Shown piece after piece: positions 1-9,739 of a stretch of 64,000 bases of DNA. A program made the position numbers and the translations under genes. A model generated the notes under the pieces. That model ran no database searches, was not told the DNA's origin, and saw nothing but the letters and a program-made list of their open reading frames with translations. Origin of the DNA: Gaoshiqia sediminis (lineage in GTDB: Bacteria > Bacteroidota > Bacteroidia > Bacteroidales > Prolixibacteraceae); the NCBI RefSeq assembly GCF_025907915.1, contig NZ_JAPAAF010000024.1, positions 1-64,000 of the forward strand, given 5' to 3'. The stretch's first letter is position 1, and each line of letters begins with the position of its first letter.

Positions 1-210
1 TACACCAAAAGCGACTGGATTGTTTGGACCGCTACCCTGGCCGACGATGTGGAAACCTTCCAAAAGTTCATCGATCCGGTACACAAGTTTGTAACTGAAA
101 CCCCCGACCGGGTTCCGATGAGCGACTGGTACGAAACCCCGAATGCTCAGCAGGTAGGCTTCCAGGCCCGATCAGTGGTAGGTGGGTACTTCATCAAATT
201 GCTTGAATAA
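1..210 (+). CDS. C-terminal fragment of a DUF4965/glutaminase A-like exported protein (5' end outside window)
   Basis: An open frame runs from base 1 to a TAA at 208-210 and encodes 69 residues. The readable end contains [11 protein letters not shown] followed by [14 protein letters not shown], which resembles the C-terminus of the DUF4965/DUF5127/DUF1793 'glutaminase family' proteins often carried in Bacteroidota glycan loci. Only the tail is visible, so neither start nor signal peptide can be judged. A hairpin terminator follows within 10 bases, so this gene probably ends a separate transcript from the GH92 gene that starts 280 bases later. The family assignment rests on recognition of a short tail and is moderate. 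Confidence 0.6.
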   Translation, partial: YTKSDWIVWTATLADDVETFQKFIDPVHKFVTETPDRVPMSDWYETPNAQQVGFQARSVVGGYFIKLLE

Positions 211-219
211 TTTTGAGCG

Positions 220-256
220 AATCAGCAGGTGAGCATTTTTCGCCTGCTGATTTTGT
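220..256 (+). terminator. Rho-independent terminator after the first partial gene
   Basis: The arms AATCAGCAGG (220-229) and CCTGCTGATT (243-252) are perfectly complementary and enclose a 13-base loop. A short T-rich stretch follows. The hairpin begins 10 bases after the TAA at 208-210. The rest of the interval to 490 shows no gene and no convincing promoter match. Confidence 0.75.
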
Positions 257-490
257 TTGGTAATTAATTGGCAGGAATTTAATGCCTAAACCCGGTTGTA
301 GAATCAGGCAGATTAAAGTTGGATTTATAGCTTTTTAAAATAACGAAACGAGCCATAAGAGCTGTGCTTCTCACACAGGAGCAGGATTATTTTGGCGAGT
401 TCCATCCGTTACTGAACTATAATGGTGGTATTCCATGAGATACGAAAATTATAGAAACTCGAATTGAAAAAATAAACAGATGAAATAGCC

Positions 491-2773
491 ATGAATAAAA
501 GATTAATTTTTTTGGTCGCATTGCTTTTCTGTGTTTCTGCCATTCGAGTACAAGCACAGAAAATGCAACCGGTCGATTATGTAAATACCCTGATGGGGAC
601 CGATTCAGAGTTTAAACTCTCAACAGGAAATACCTATCCGGCTATTGCCTTACCCTGGGGGATGAATTTCTGGACACCGCAAACCAATAAAATGGGTGAT
701 GGTTGGGTTTACGGCTACGATGCCAACAAAATCCAGGGTTTCAAGCAAACCCATCAACCAAGCCCCTGGATTAACGACTACGGCCAGTTTTCGTTGTTCC
801 CGATGACTGGTGAGCTGAAAATTAAGGGAGAAGACCGGGCCAGCTGGTTTTCGCATAAAGCTGAGACTGCCAAGCCGCATTATTACAAGGTTTACCTGGC
901 TGATTACGATTTGTCAACCGAAATCACGCCAACCGAACGGGCAGCGATGTTCAGGTTCACTTTTCCGGAAAATGAAAAATCCTTCGTGCTGGTTGATGCA
1001 TTCGATCGTGGTTCATATATCAAACTCATTCCTTCAGAAAATAAAATCATTGGGTACACTACCCGTAACAGCGGCGGTATTTCCGAGAACTTTAAAAACT
1101 ACTTTGTAATTGTTTTCGATAAGCCTTTCGTGAAAAGCGACGTGTGGAGCACCGACAAGATTGTGGAAGGTGTGAGCGACTTGCAGGATAATCACGTGGG
1201 AGCTGCCCTTCAATTTAAAACAACAAAAGGCGAGCAGGTTTGCGCCCGTGTTGCTTCGTCGTTTATCAGTTACGAACAGGCAGAACGCAATCTAAAAGAA
1301 CTAGGCGATGACTCGTTCGACCAGGTAAAACAAAAAGGCGAGGATATCTGGAACAAAGAATTATCACGCATTGCTGTTGATGGTGGTTCGGATGCTCAAT
1401 TGGAAACATTCTATTCTTGCTTATACCGTGTAATGCTTTTCCCCCGCAAATTTTATGAATATGATGCTGATGGAAAAGTGGTACATTACAGCCCTTACAA
1501 CGGCGAAGTATTGCCGGGCTACATGTTTACCGACAATGGTTTCTGGGATACATTTCGTGCTGTGTTCCCCTTTTTCAACCTGATGTATCCTTCATTAAAC
1601 GAGAAAATTCAGGAAGGATTGGCCAATGCCTACAAGGAAAGTGGTTTCCTTCCGGAGTGGGCCAGCCCCGGTCACCGCGATTGTATGATCGGCTCGAACT
1701 CGGCGACGATTGTGGCTGACGCCTACCTGAAAGGTTTGCGCGGTTATGATATTGAGTCGCTTTGGGATGCGGTAGTGAAAAATACAACTCACGAAGGCCC
1801 ATTACATTCTGTTGGCCGTTTTGGCGTTGATTACTACAATAAATTGGGCTATGTTCCCTATAATGTGGGAGTGAATGAAAATGTTGCCCGCACGCTCGAA
1901 TATGCCTTTGCTGACTATTGTATTTATCAGTTGGGTAAAGCCTTAGATAAGCCTGAAAAGGAAATAGCGATTTACGCAAAACGCGCAATGAACTATAAAA
2001 ACGTATTCGATAAGGAAAATAACCTGATGCGCGGACGGAATGAAGATGGAACTTTCCAGTCTCCTTTTAGCCCGTTTAAATGGGGTGACGCGTTTACGGA
2101 AGGAAATAGCTGGCACTACTCCTGGTCTGTTTTTCATGACGTACAGGGATTAATTGATTTGATGGGCGGCAAAAAGGAATTCGTCGGCATGCTGGATTCT
2201 GTTTTTGTCGTTCCTCCAATTTTCGATGATTCGTACTATGGTGGTGTCATTCATGAAATTCGAGAAATGCAAATCATGAACATGGGTAACTATGCGCATG
2301 GTAACCAGCCTATTCAACACATGATTTACCTGTACAACTATGCCGGGCAGCCTTGGAAAACACAGCATTGGGTGCGTGAGGTGATGGATCGGTTATACAC
2401 GCCGCAGGCCGACGGATATTGCGGCGACGAAGACAACGGACAAACTTCCGCATGGTATGTTTTCAGCTCAATGGGATTCTATCCGGTTGCACCGGCAACT
2501 CCTCAATATGTGATTGGTGCGCCACTGTTCAAGAAGATCACTGTTAGTTTGGAAAACGGTAACAAGATCGAAATCAACGCACCCAAAAACAGTGCAACAA
2601 ACCGTTATGTTGAAGGCATCGAGTTTAATGGAAAATCATACAGCAAGAACTATTTCAACTATAATGATTTGCAGGACGGAGCTACCATTAACTTCGACAT
2701 GGGCGATCAACCTGACAAAAAGCGGGGGACAAAAGATTCCGATTTCCCTTACTCGTTTTCAAAAGTGAAATAA
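491..2773 (+). CDS. GH92 exo-alpha-mannosidase (first of three)
   Basis: This 760-residue exported glycosidase starts with a Sec signal peptide ending near QAQ (residues 1-23), which implies a periplasmic location. GH92 enzymes are inverting, calcium-dependent exo-alpha-mannosidases acting on alpha-1,2, -1,3, -1,4 or -1,6 linkages. Family landmarks are visible: TEGNSWHY with the predicted general acid Glu537, HGNQPIQHMIYLYNYAG, and GDEDNGQTSAWYVF with Asp646 and Asp648, the Asp pair implicated in base catalysis in characterised GH92s. It heads a + strand run continuing into GH38 with a 37-base gap. Linkage specificity cannot be read from the sequence. A closely similar GH92 follows at 6216. 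Confidence 0.93.
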   Translation: MNKRLIFLVALLFCVSAIRVQAQKMQPVDYVNTLMGTDSEFKLSTGNTYPAIALPWGMNFWTPQTNKMGDGWVYGYDANKIQGFKQTHQPSPWINDYGQFSLFPMTGELKIKGEDRASWFSHKAETAKPHYYKVYLADYDLSTEITPTERAAMFRFTFPENEKSFVLVDAFDRGSYIKLIPSENKIIGYTTRNSGGISENFKNYFVIVFDKPFVKSDVWSTDKIVEGVSDLQDNHVGAALQFKTTKGEQVCARVASSFISYEQAERNLKELGDDSFDQVKQKGEDIWNKELSRIAVDGGSDAQLETFYSCLYRVMLFPRKFYEYDADGKVVHYSPYNGEVLPGYMFTDNGFWDTFRAVFPFFNLMYPSLNEKIQEGLANAYKESGFLPEWASPGHRDCMIGSNSATIVADAYLKGLRGYDIESLWDAVVKNTTHEGPLHSVGRFGVDYYNKLGYVPYNVGVNENVARTLEYAFADYCIYQLGKALDKPEKEIAIYAKRAMNYKNVFDKENNLMRGRNEDGTFQSPFSPFKWGDAFTEGNSWHYSWSVFHDVQGLIDLMGGKKEFVGMLDSVFVVPPIFDDSYYGGVIHEIREMQIMNMGNYAHGNQPIQHMIYLYNYAGQPWKTQHWVREVMDRLYTPQADGYCGDEDNGQTSAWYVFSSMGFYPVAPATPQYVIGAPLFKKITVSLENGNKIEINAPKNSATNRYVEGIEFNGKSYSKNYFNYNDLQDGATINFDMGDQPDKKRGTKDSDFPYSFSKVK

Positions 2774-2810
2774 TAATAAACCAATAATCAACTAACAAAA
2801 ATTCAAGTAA

Positions 2811-5800
2811 ATGAGAAAAGTTATATTCATTCTTTTTATAGCACTCTTTTATCCGGTTATGATTATTGCCCAACCTTTGAAAAAACGTGAGCAATATGAC
2901 ATTTCGAAAGATAAAGTGTTGTACACTGTCGGATATGCACATCTGGATTCTGAATGGAACTGGGATTACCCGGCGACGATTAATATGGACATTAAAAACA
3001 CCATGCTTGAAAACTTTCATCTGTTTGAAAAGTATCCCGATTACGTTTTCAACTTTACAGGATCGAGAAGGTATCAGATGATGAAAGAGTATTACCCTGA
3101 ATTGTATAAAAAGGTACAGCAGTATGTTCACGATGGCAGGTGGTATGTTTCCGGCTCATCGGTTGATGAAGGCGAAGTTAATATTTCATCTTCCGAATCG
3201 TTGATTCGTCAGGTATTGTATGGCAACGACTATTTCCGCAAAGAATTTGGTGTGGAAAGCAAGGATTATATGTTGCCTGACTGCTTCGGTTTTCTTGCCA
3301 ACCTGCCTACAATCTGGAATCATTGCGGACTATTGGGATTCTCAACTCAAAAGCTGACCTGGCGCTCAGCTGCGGGGATTCCGTTCAATGTTGGTGTTTG
3401 GAACGGGCCTGATGATAAAGGTATCGTGGCTGCTTTCAACGCAACCAATTATAATGGTGGTGTAAAACCCCGGCTGGACATTGATTCTGCCTGGGTAGCC
3501 CGTTTGGATGAAGACAAAGCGAAATATGGCATTTCATTCGATTACCGTTATTACGGTGTTGGTGATGAAGGTGGTGCCCCCCGCGAACGCGACGTGAAAA
3601 ATGTCATTGAAAGCTTGCATAACAGTGATAGCCAGATCAAGGTGATCCTGACTTCATCTGATCAAATGTATAAAGACATTACACCCGAGATCAGAGAAAA
3701 GCTGCCGACTTATAAAGGTGATCTGCTTTTGATCGAGCACAGTGCCGGATCAATGACTTCTCAGGCTTATATGAAGCGCTTGAACCGCAAGAATGAATTG
3801 CTTGCAAAATCAGCGGAACAGTTGGCAGTTATGGCCGATTGGACCAGCGATGTTAAATATCCGTTTGAGAAGATAAATAACTCGTGGGATCTTGTTTTAG
3901 GAAGCCAGTTCCACGATATCCTTCCGGGAACCAGTATTCCGAAAGCTTATGAATACGCGTGGAATGACGAGTTTATCGCCGCAAACGGTTTTCAGGAAGT
4001 CCTTAAAAGTTCGGTAAGCGAATTGACAAGCCAGTTGAATACTCAGGTGAAAGGAAAAGCTGTGGTCGTTTACAATCCGGTTGCCAGCAACCGTGAGGAT
4101 GTTGTAACTGCCGAGATTTCTTATGAGACGCTTCCTGCAAATGTTCAGGTTTATGACGAAAAAGGAAAAGCAGTTCCAACCCAGGTAGTGGAAAGAAAAG
4201 ACAAATCGTTGAAAGTGATTTTCCTGGCTAAAGTTCAATCGGTAGGAATGTCGGTTTACGATGTTCGTGAGACAACGAAACAAGCTTCGAAATCTTCAAC
4301 TCTGGTTGCGGGTGACAAGTTGCTTGAAAATGAATATTACAAAGTGAAATTTGCTGACAACGGTGACATGTTGAGCGTTTTCGATAAAAAAGCCGGGAAA
4401 GAATTGTTGGCAAAACCTGCACGTCTGGAATTCCTTGCTGAATCTCCTGCCGAATGGCCTGCCTGGAACATGGACTGGGAAGACCGCCAAAATGCCCCGA
4501 TTGATTATATGGACAAAGAGGCTTCAATCAAAGTGATTGAAGAAGGAGCAGTTCGTGTCGCGTTGGAAATTAAACGTAAAGGACAAAACTCTGAAATCAC
4601 TCAGGTCGTTAGCTTGTCAGCCGGCGATGCCGGAAAACGCGTTGAGGTTGACAATAAAGTGGATTGGCAGTCAACAGGCGTGAGCCTGAAAGCAGCTTTC
4701 CCGTTGACTGTAAGCAACAAACAGGCTACTTACAATCTGGGAGTTGGAACATTGCAGCGCGCAAATAACGACAGCGTGAAATTTGAAGTCCCGGCGAAAC
4801 AGTGGTTCGACCTGACAAATGAGGCAGGAGATTATGGTGTGACTATTTTGGAAGATTGCAAATACGGTTCAGACAAACCTGCTGATAACATGTTGCGTTT
4901 AACTTTGTTGTACACTCCCGAAGCAAAGCGCTCATTCAGATATCAGGATTCTCAGGATTGGGGAGAGCAGGAATTCCGTTACGGAATTTATGGACACAAA
5001 GGAAGCTGGGTTGATGGACAATCGCAATGGCAGGGAGAATTCTTCAACCAACCATTGTTGGCTTTCGAAGCGCCAAAGCATGCAGGGAAACTTGGAAAAG
5101 CAACTTCATTCCTTTCTGTTGATACGCCAAAAGCCGGTGTGATGGCCGTGAAAAAAATGGAAAATGACGACTATTACATCGTGCGTGTGAACGAACTTTC
5201 GGGTTCTGACCTGAGCAAAGTGAATTTGAAGTTTGCCGGTAACATTGCCGATGCTTTCGAGGTGAACGGGCAGGAGCAAAAAATTGGACAGGCTGGTTTT
5301 GCAAACAATCAACTTTCGTTTGACTTGAGCCACTATACTATCCGGACTTTTGCTGTGAAATTGGCAGATGCAAAAGTTACCTCTCCAACAATTATGCAAG
5401 AGCCTGTTCCTTTGGATTTTGATCAGGATGTGATGAGTTTTGATGATAACCGCTGGGACGGAAGTTTGGGACGCGGCGGATCGTTGCCTGCAGAACTTGT
5501 TCCTGATGAAATTACAAGCGAAGGTATCCGCTTTGCCATGGGAAGCCGGGCTGATGAAGCGAATAACGCCATTTCGTGCAAGGGGCAAAAAATTTCATTG
5601 CCCGAAGGTGATTACACCAGCTTGTACATTTTGGCCTCGGCAGTTCGTGAAACAACAGCCGATTTCAAACTGGGTGATGTGTCAACTTCGCTGAATATTC
5701 AGGGATGGACCGGTTACATTGGTCAGCATTACAACCGTAATTTTGATTTGGATGGCAGAACCGTGCTGAGCATTGATAAACCATTCCTCAAGCAGGATAA

Positions 5801-6065
5801 TATTGCCTGGTTTGCGTCACATTGTCATCGGGCATATCCGACTCAAAATGTTGCTTATCAGTATTGCTATTTGTACAAATATGAACTAAAAATACCGGCT
5901 GGAGCAAAAACAATTACTTTGCCCGATGATGACCGGATTCGGATCTTAGCGATGACTGTTGCCAATGGAGTTGAAAGCGACGTGAAACCGTTGCAGCCAT
6001 TGTTCGACGATTTTGCTGACAGCCCAAAGGTTGAGTTGCGTACTCCGGCTGTGGCTTCTAAATAA
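2811..6065 (+). CDS. GH38 alpha-mannosidase
   Basis: This 1084-residue exported alpha-mannosidase carries a signal peptide (1-21, ...MIIAQ). GH38 enzymes are zinc-dependent and retaining. The N-terminal catalytic domain shows the zinc motif HLDSEW (His44, Asp46), the predicted nucleophile Asp157 in LPDCFGF and the conserved GSQFHDILPGTS block near residue 370. The middle and C-terminal parts match the helical and beta-sandwich domains typical of the family, and the length is normal. An additional beta-rich segment follows from about residue 860. Its placement between two GH92 genes indicates joint trimming of mannose branches in the periplasm. The intergenic gap before the next GH92 contains a long inverted repeat. 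Confidence 0.93.
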   Translation: MRKVIFILFIALFYPVMIIAQPLKKREQYDISKDKVLYTVGYAHLDSEWNWDYPATINMDIKNTMLENFHLFEKYPDYVFNFTGSRRYQMMKEYYPELYKKVQQYVHDGRWYVSGSSVDEGEVNISSSESLIRQVLYGNDYFRKEFGVESKDYMLPDCFGFLANLPTIWNHCGLLGFSTQKLTWRSAAGIPFNVGVWNGPDDKGIVAAFNATNYNGGVKPRLDIDSAWVARLDEDKAKYGISFDYRYYGVGDEGGAPRERDVKNVIESLHNSDSQIKVILTSSDQMYKDITPEIREKLPTYKGDLLLIEHSAGSMTSQAYMKRLNRKNELLAKSAEQLAVMADWTSDVKYPFEKINNSWDLVLGSQFHDILPGTSIPKAYEYAWNDEFIAANGFQEVLKSSVSELTSQLNTQVKGKAVVVYNPVASNREDVVTAEISYETLPANVQVYDEKGKAVPTQVVERKDKSLKVIFLAKVQSVGMSVYDVRETTKQASKSSTLVAGDKLLENEYYKVKFADNGDMLSVFDKKAGKELLAKPARLEFLAESPAEWPAWNMDWEDRQNAPIDYMDKEASIKVIEEGAVRVALEIKRKGQNSEITQVVSLSAGDAGKRVEVDNKVDWQSTGVSLKAAFPLTVSNKQATYNLGVGTLQRANNDSVKFEVPAKQWFDLTNEAGDYGVTILEDCKYGSDKPADNMLRLTLLYTPEAKRSFRYQDSQDWGEQEFRYGIYGHKGSWVDGQSQWQGEFFNQPLLAFEAPKHAGKLGKATSFLSVDTPKAGVMAVKKMENDDYYIVRVNELSGSDLSKVNLKFAGNIADAFEVNGQEQKIGQAGFANNQLSFDLSHYTIRTFAVKLADAKVTSPTIMQEPVPLDFDQDVMSFDDNRWDGSLGRGGSLPAELVPDEITSEGIRFAMGSRADEANNAISCKGQKISLPEGDYTSLYILASAVRETTADFKLGDVSTSLNIQGWTGYIGQHYNRNFDLDGRTVLSIDKPFLKQDNIAWFASHCHRAYPTQNVAYQYCYLYKYELKIPAGAKTITLPDDDRIRILAMTVANGVESDVKPLQPLFDDFADSPKVELRTPAVASK

Positions 6066-6110
6066 TGACGGATTTTTGCTACTAGATTAGCACTTGCCCT
6101 GATTTTTTTT

Positions 6111-6186
6111 AGGCTTCCGCTGCAAAGCAGTAAACTTACCGACATTAACTTGCTCAGAGCGTTTATCTGTAGGGTAGCGGAAGCCT
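6111..6186. repeat. Inverted repeat between GH38 and second GH92 genes
   Basis: AGGCTTCCGCT (6111-6121) and AGCGGAAGCCT (6176-6186) are exact inverted copies of 11 bases enclosing 54 bases. On the + strand the right arm is followed by ATTTTTG, so the structure could act as a weak terminator or attenuator within the operon. It ends 30 bases before the preferred GH92 start codon. Confidence 0.6.
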
Positions 6187-6215
6187 ATTTTTGTTTTACC
6201 TTTTCAGTTCTCAAT

Positions 6216-8501
6216 ATGAAAAAGATATTCGTTATTGCATTTATTGCACTGATGATGACGGGTGTTTCAAGAGCCAAAGCACCTACCGATCTTGTGAAGT
6301 ATGTTAATACCCTGCAAGGCACAAACTCCAGTTTTGAGTTAACTCGCGGAAACACGTACCCAACGACAGCATTACCTTTTGCGATGCATACTTGGGCTGC
6401 CCAAACAGGGAGGAACGGAGACGGATGGAAATATCAGTTTCAGAAAGATTCGATACGTGGCTTCCAACAGGCCCATCAATGTAGTTCCTGGACAAATGAC
6501 TATTGTGTTTTTTCGTTGATGCCTGTTACCGGTAATCTCGAGGTTGACCAATTTGGTCGGGCGGCCAAATTCAGCCACAAAAATGAGATTGCCAAACCGA
6601 ATTACTATAAAGTGGCTCTTGACAATAAGATTACTACTGAGATCTCACCGGTTGAGCGTGGTGCTCATTTGCGGTTTTCATTTCAGAAAGGGAAAAGCTC
6701 TTATGTTGTTCTTGATGGGTATACCGGCTTCAGCAGTGTGAAAATTATTCCTGAAGAAAATAAAATTGTTGGCTATGTTCACAACGGTCGAGGGTTGACT
6801 GAAAATTTCAAAAACTACTTTGTCATTCAATTTGATAAGCCTGTTCGTTCATACGGAATCTGGGAAAACAGGAAAAATGAAAAATGGGCAGGTGAAAAGG
6901 AAAAAGAAGGCCGTGGAACCGGTGCCTGGCTAAAATTTGATGACGGGGTAATAGTGCAGGCCAAAGTTGCTTCATCCTATATCAGCCCGGAACAGGCAGA
7001 ATTAAATTTGAAATCAGAGCTTGGTTCATATAAAACTCTTGAAGATACAAAGCAAGCTGCATGGAAAATCTGGAATGACCACCTGAACCGTATTTTAGTT
7101 GAAGGCGGAACTGAAGAAGAAATGGCAACATTCTATTCATGTTATTTTAGGGCCAGTTTGTTTTCCCGTAAGTTTTATGAACTGGATGAGAATGGAAATC
7201 CGTATTATTTCAGCCCGTACGACGGGAAAGTACACCAGGGCTATTTGTACACAGATACCGGTTTCTGGGACACCTTCCGTGCACAGTTCCCGCTGAATGC
7301 ATTGATGCATCCAACTATGCACGGGCGTTATGTAGCAGCCATGCTTGATGCATATGAACAATGTGGCTGGTTACCTTCGTGGTCTTTTCCTGGTGAGGCG
7401 GGAAGTATGATTGGAAACCATGCCATTTCATTATTTGCAGATGCCTGGGCGAAGGGCATCCGAACCTTTGATCCGCAAAAAGCGCTGGACGCTTACTATC
7501 ACGAAGCCACTAACAAAGGCCCTTGGGGACCTGCAAACGGTCGTCATGGCTGGAAGGAATATTACACACTTGGTTATGTTCCTTATCCAAAATACGGAGA
7601 AGCGACTGCAAAAACGCTTGAATATGCATACGATGATTTTTGTGGTTTCAGGTTAGCTGACATGTCCGGGAATCAATTTTATAAAGATGTTTTCTCACGC
7701 CAAATGTACAACTACAAAAATCTGTTTGATCCCACTGTCGGCTTTATGAGAGGTAGGGATGAAAATGGTAAATGGAAAGCTGATTTCGACCCGTATGAGT
7801 GGGGTGGACCATATACCGAAGGGAATGCCTGGCACTATCTCTGGTCAGTTTTTCAGGACCCGCAGGGACTGATTGACCTGCTCGGCGGAAAAGAAAATTT
7901 CATCTCAAAGATGGATTCTGTGTTCACTGTTCCCAATACTGTTCATGTTGGGACCTACGGGCGAAAGATTCACGAGATGACCGAAATGGAGATGGCTGAA
8001 ATGGGGCAGTATGCTCATGGCAACCAGCCCATTCAGCACATGATTTACCTGTACAATTACGCTGGCGCTCCTTGGAAAGCACAACAGAAGGTTCGTGAGG
8101 TGATGGACAAACTTTACAGTGGAACTGAAAATGGCTATCCCGGCGACGAAGACCAGGGACAAACTTCATCGTGGTATGTGCTGAGTGCGATGGGATTTTA
8201 CAGCGTTTGCCCGGGTACGGATGAATATGTGCTAGGTAGCCCGGTGTTTGAAAAAACAACCATTACACTCGAAAACGGAAAGCAGTTTGTTATTGAAGCT
8301 AAAAACAACAACCGGCAAAACGTTTACATACAGTCTGCGAGTTTGAATGGCGTAGCCTACTCCCAAAATTATATTCGTTATGAGGATATTGTGAGTGGAG
8401 GAATCTTGCAGTTGGAAATGGAAAGTCAACCCAATAAAGGCCGGGGAACAAAGGAAAGCGATCTGCCGTTTTCTGTTTCAACGGCTAACAGGCGGGAGTG
8501 A
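6216..8501 (+). CDS. GH92 exo-alpha-mannosidase (second of three)
   Basis: The longest open frame begins at 6150, but the ATG at 6216 gives a proper signal peptide (MKKIFVIAFIALMMTG...SRAKA) and leaves the upstream inverted repeat non-coding, so 6216 is preferred (761 residues). Catalytic landmarks match the first GH92 closely: TEGNAWHY (Glu535) and GDEDQGQTSSWYV (Asp644, Asp646), together with HGNQPIQHMIYLYNYAG. The two enzymes bracket GH38 and look like paralogues from duplication, with insertions near residue 230. Expected location is the periplasm and expected substrate is alpha-mannosides released from mannan or N-glycans. Linkage preference is unknown. Confidence 0.92.
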   Translation: MKKIFVIAFIALMMTGVSRAKAPTDLVKYVNTLQGTNSSFELTRGNTYPTTALPFAMHTWAAQTGRNGDGWKYQFQKDSIRGFQQAHQCSSWTNDYCVFSLMPVTGNLEVDQFGRAAKFSHKNEIAKPNYYKVALDNKITTEISPVERGAHLRFSFQKGKSSYVVLDGYTGFSSVKIIPEENKIVGYVHNGRGLTENFKNYFVIQFDKPVRSYGIWENRKNEKWAGEKEKEGRGTGAWLKFDDGVIVQAKVASSYISPEQAELNLKSELGSYKTLEDTKQAAWKIWNDHLNRILVEGGTEEEMATFYSCYFRASLFSRKFYELDENGNPYYFSPYDGKVHQGYLYTDTGFWDTFRAQFPLNALMHPTMHGRYVAAMLDAYEQCGWLPSWSFPGEAGSMIGNHAISLFADAWAKGIRTFDPQKALDAYYHEATNKGPWGPANGRHGWKEYYTLGYVPYPKYGEATAKTLEYAYDDFCGFRLADMSGNQFYKDVFSRQMYNYKNLFDPTVGFMRGRDENGKWKADFDPYEWGGPYTEGNAWHYLWSVFQDPQGLIDLLGGKENFISKMDSVFTVPNTVHVGTYGRKIHEMTEMEMAEMGQYAHGNQPIQHMIYLYNYAGAPWKAQQKVREVMDKLYSGTENGYPGDEDQGQTSSWYVLSAMGFYSVCPGTDEYVLGSPVFEKTTITLENGKQFVIEAKNNNRQNVYIQSASLNGVAYSQNYIRYEDIVSGGILQLEMESQPNKGRGTKESDLPFSVSTANRRE

Positions 8502-8558
8502 TTCCCGGGATTTTGTCCGGTTCAATACAAATGCTAATTTTAATGGGAAGGTTAAAAT

Positions 8559-9665
8559 ATGAAGAAGAGAATGCGTAATAACTTACTGTTGGTTCTGGCC
8601 TTGCTGATTTCTTGTAATCTTCAAGCACAAAAGCCAATAAAACTGGCGGTTGCCGGAATGACCCACGGACACATTTCGTTTATCTTGGGACGACCTGGCA
8701 AAGGTGATTTTGAGTTGGTTGGTATTTGCGATCCGAATCAGGAACTGGCACAAAAACTGGCCAGTCAGTTCAAGGTTAAGCCGGCCTTAATTTATGCTGA
8801 TTTGGACAAAATGCTGGATGATACAAAACCGGATGCCGTGGTGGCCTTCGGTTCTGTTTTCGATCATCTTGCCGTGGTTGAAGCCTGTGCACCGCGCGGC
8901 ATTGATGTGATGGTTGAAAAGCCTTTGGCAGTGAATATGGAACACGCAAAGCGCATGGAAGAATTAGCCGGGAAATATAAAATTCATTTGTTGACCGACT
9001 ATGAAACTTCGTGGTACCCCACAACTGCCAAATCGATGGAGATGGTCGGCGAAGGCAAAGTGACCGGACCGATACGAAAGGTGGTCATTCATGATGGTCA
9101 TCAGGGGCCAAAGGAAATCGGTTGCGATCCGGTTTTTCTGGAGTGGTTAACCAACCCTGTTCTGAATGGCGGAGGAGCTCTTGTTGATTTTGGCTGCTAC
9201 GGAGCGAACATTATGACCGCACTGACCAAAGGGGAGAAGCCCGTTTCAGTGACCGCTGTTACCCGCCAATTCAAACCGGATGTCTATCCCAATGTCGACG
9301 ATGAAGCAACAATTATCGTTTCATATCCTGAATCACAATGCATTATTCAGGCATCGTGGAACTGGCCGTTTAACCGCAAGGACATGGAGATTTACGGAGT
9401 TAGCGGGTACATTAAAACCAGCAATAACCAGGACATGAGTGTCAGGACACAAGGTATGAAAGGGGAGGAAGCGCTGATAGTAACGGACGGTGATGTTGCT
9501 GTATATGAAGATCCGTTTGTCTATTTTGCCGATGTTATCCAGGAGAAAATAAAACCCGAAGATTTCGGATTGTATAGCTTGAAAAATAATATTCAAGTGG
9601 TCGAGATACTTGACGCAGCACGCGAGTCGGCAAAAACCGGCGAAACGGTTTACCTGAAGCGATAG
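8559..9665 (+). CDS. Exported Gfo/Idh/MocA-family oxidoreductase-like protein
   Basis: This 368-residue protein has an N-terminal hydrophobic segment ending ...ISCNLQAQ (residues 1-24), consistent with Sec export or, less likely, lipidation at Cys20. The mature part starts with a nucleotide-binding fold (IKLAVAGMTHGH) and contains the family EKPLAV motif near residue 125, followed by a C-terminal alpha/beta substrate domain. Family members are NAD(P)-dependent sugar or inositol dehydrogenases, and some, such as GH109, are NAD-dependent glycosidases. It lacks the twin-arginine signal seen in the GH109 protein at 32204. Its position between GH92 and GH43-like genes suggests a role on a released sugar or oligosaccharide. 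The actual reaction cannot be read. Confidence 0.8.
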   Translation: MKKRMRNNLLLVLALLISCNLQAQKPIKLAVAGMTHGHISFILGRPGKGDFELVGICDPNQELAQKLASQFKVKPALIYADLDKMLDDTKPDAVVAFGSVFDHLAVVEACAPRGIDVMVEKPLAVNMEHAKRMEELAGKYKIHLLTDYETSWYPTTAKSMEMVGEGKVTGPIRKVVIHDGHQGPKEIGCDPVFLEWLTNPVLNGGGALVDFGCYGANIMTALTKGEKPVSVTAVTRQFKPDVYPNVDDEATIIVSYPESQCIIQASWNWPFNRKDMEIYGVSGYIKTSNNQDMSVRTQGMKGEEALIVTDGDVAVYEDPFVYFADVIQEKIKPEDFGLYSLKNNIQVVEILDAARESAKTGETVYLKR

Positions 9666-9703
9666 GACCGTTTCAATTCAATTTATTTATAAATCAACTA
9701 AAT

Positions 9704-9718
9704 TCCGGCTTTGCCGGA
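9704..9718 (+). other. Small intergenic hairpin before the GH43-like gene
   Basis: TCCGGC (9704-9709) and GCCGGA (9713-9718) form a six-pair stem with a TTT loop in the 74-base gap between the Gfo/Idh-like and GH43-like genes. No T-tract follows, so it is more likely an mRNA processing or stability element than a terminator. Confidence 0.4.
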
Positions 9719-9739
9719 TAACAAATTTGAATAGAGTAT

